Shown here one piece after another: positions 63,356-64,000 of a DNA stretch of 64,000 bases (position 1 is its first letter; every line of letters starts with the position of its first letter). A program made the position numbers and the translations under genes. Below the pieces are notes generated by a model, which made no database searches, was not told where the DNA came from, and worked only from the letters and a program-made list of their open reading frames with translations. This DNA is from an uncultured Pseudomonadales bacterium (GTDB taxonomy: Bacteria; Pseudomonadota; Gammaproteobacteria; Pseudomonadales; Azotimanducaceae): positions 2,170,001-2,234,000 of the forward strand of contig CATOTI010000002.1 of the NCBI GenBank assembly GCA_951813295.1. Reading direction: 5' to 3'.

Positions 63356-63385
63356 TAGATCGCGCTACCACCTGTGGCGTAGCGG

Positions 63386-64000
63386 CTATGCGCCGGCCGC
63401 GACCATCAAATCCCCGTCGGATTCCGACACGATCGGCTCATCGCGAACGGCGGCATCCGTTTCGGCTAGTGATTTGAGCTCCTCGAACGCCTCATCCATG
63501 GCGAGGAGAATCGCATCGACGTCCGGGATCAGGCGCGGATCGGCCGTGAAGTTGATGCTGATGTCGCCGTTGCCGCTGCCGCACGAAACACCCAATCCGA
63601 GGGTCCCACCAATCATCATCGTGCCGGTGCCGTAGAGCATGCGGTGTCCTTTGATGTAGGTCTGATGGGGGATGCCGGGGACGTTGGTACACGTGAAGTT
63701 GAAACCGACGAGCGGCGGACGGGGACCAACGTGGGGTAGCACAGGTACGGGGTTTTGGGCGGCGAAAGCCGTCGGATCGAACGGCGTCCCGACGGCGAGT
63801 GTCGAAGCCATCGCCGCGGCTGGCGCATCGGCGTTTGCCTGGGTCATCGCATGCAACGCCGTCGCTTCGTCGTTGGCTTTGAGCTTGTCCATTTCGGCCC
63901 TGACGGCCGCATGACGTTCACGGATCGTCATCGGCCAGGCCGGCAAGCGCGGGTAGAGCGCGGAAACCTTGTTGCCTAGGTCCGTGTCGCCTTCTTCGCG
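63386..64000 (-). CDS. WS/DGAT C-terminal part, N-terminus beyond the window
   Basis: About 205 codons are visible and the frame stays open to the right edge, so the N-terminal half with the HHxxxDG motif is outside. The visible part shows GNKVSALYPRLPAWPM, VGFNFTCTNVPGIPHQ, GTLGLGVSCGSGNGDISINF and ADPRLIPDVDAILL. This matches the WS/DGAT C-terminal domain. It is convergent with the hydrolase at 62429, placing two wax-ester synthases around it. Confidence 0.83.
   Translation of the reverse strand, partial: REEGDTDLGNKVSALYPRLPAWPMTIRERHAAVRAEMDKLKANDEATALHAMTQANADAPAAAMASTLAVGTPFDPTAFAAQNPVPVLPHVGPRPPLVGFNFTCTNVPGIPHQTYIKGHRMLYGTGTMMIGGTLGLGVSCGSGNGDISINFTADPRLIPDVDAILLAMDEAFEELKSLAETDAAVRDEPIVSESDGDLMVAAGA

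Overview
This 64 kb window is GC-rich, densely packed bacterial DNA with short gaps between genes; no gap exceeds 300 bases. I see no rRNA, tRNA, CRISPR array, phage gene or insertion sequence. Exported proteins, a TonB-type protein, periplasmic c-type cytochromes and PQQ enzymes, a nucleotide transhydrogenase subunit, a CYP153-like P450 and wax-ester synthases point to an aerobic Gram-negative heterotroph, most likely a proteobacterium. Gammaproteobacterial is my guess, not shown. The chromosome looks specialised for oxidising hydrophobic and aromatic carbon and storing it as neutral lipid.

Layout. 0-5 kb: pntA (cut by the left edge), GNAT, DUF899, a PQQ lipoprotein dehydrogenase and class I aldolase, followed by three copies of a double-hairpin repeat (5158-5380). 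5.4-11.3 kb: Baeyer-Villiger monooxygenase, SDR, exported metallo-hydrolase and an overlapping pair of type III CoA-transferases, the first lacking the expected catalytic Asp. 11.3-16 kb: TonB-like protein behind two palindromes, a hemerythrin protein, a SoxC/short SoxD sulfite dehydrogenase module, SDR and SnoaL-like proteins. 16-29 kb: CYP153-like P450, enolase-superfamily dehydratase, MATE exporter, a hydrolase/AAHS transporter/2-hydroxyacid dehydrogenase/SDR run, S41 peptidase, fatty-acid-hydroxylase family protein divergent from a TetR regulator, and a luciferase-like oxidoreductase. 29-39 kb: PuuD-like membrane protein with a clear terminator, several hydrolases, a second luciferase-like enzyme and a group of exported proteins (double VOC, SnoaL-like, PQQ-heme dehydrogenase).

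39-45 kb: two genes carry frameshifts (a lipase at 39683-39688 and a Gfo/Idh oxidoreductase near 41698), with a TetR regulator and a peroxiredoxin between them, then a Cys-nucleophile hydrolase divergent from a P450-ferredoxin pair. 45-51 kb: a complete acetoin-dehydrogenase-type 2-oxoacid dehydrogenase operon (acoA, acoB, acoX, acoC, lpd). It diverges from ligA-ligB (protocatechuate 4,5-dioxygenase), a BASS transporter and convergent pobA, giving the 4-hydroxybenzoate to protocatechuate to ring-cleavage steps. 55-59 kb: GST, GlxA-type regulator and GPH-type transporter. 59-64 kb: a lipid module of lipase, MarR, WS/DGAT, monoacylglycerol-lipase-like hydrolase and, convergent, a second WS/DGAT cut by the right edge.

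No single gene here is a new defence or mobile system. The best leads are the hairpin repeat family, the mispaired CoA-transferases, the exported VOC/SnoaL/quinohemoprotein group, the operator-like palindromes, and the lipase pair in which one copy is frameshifted.
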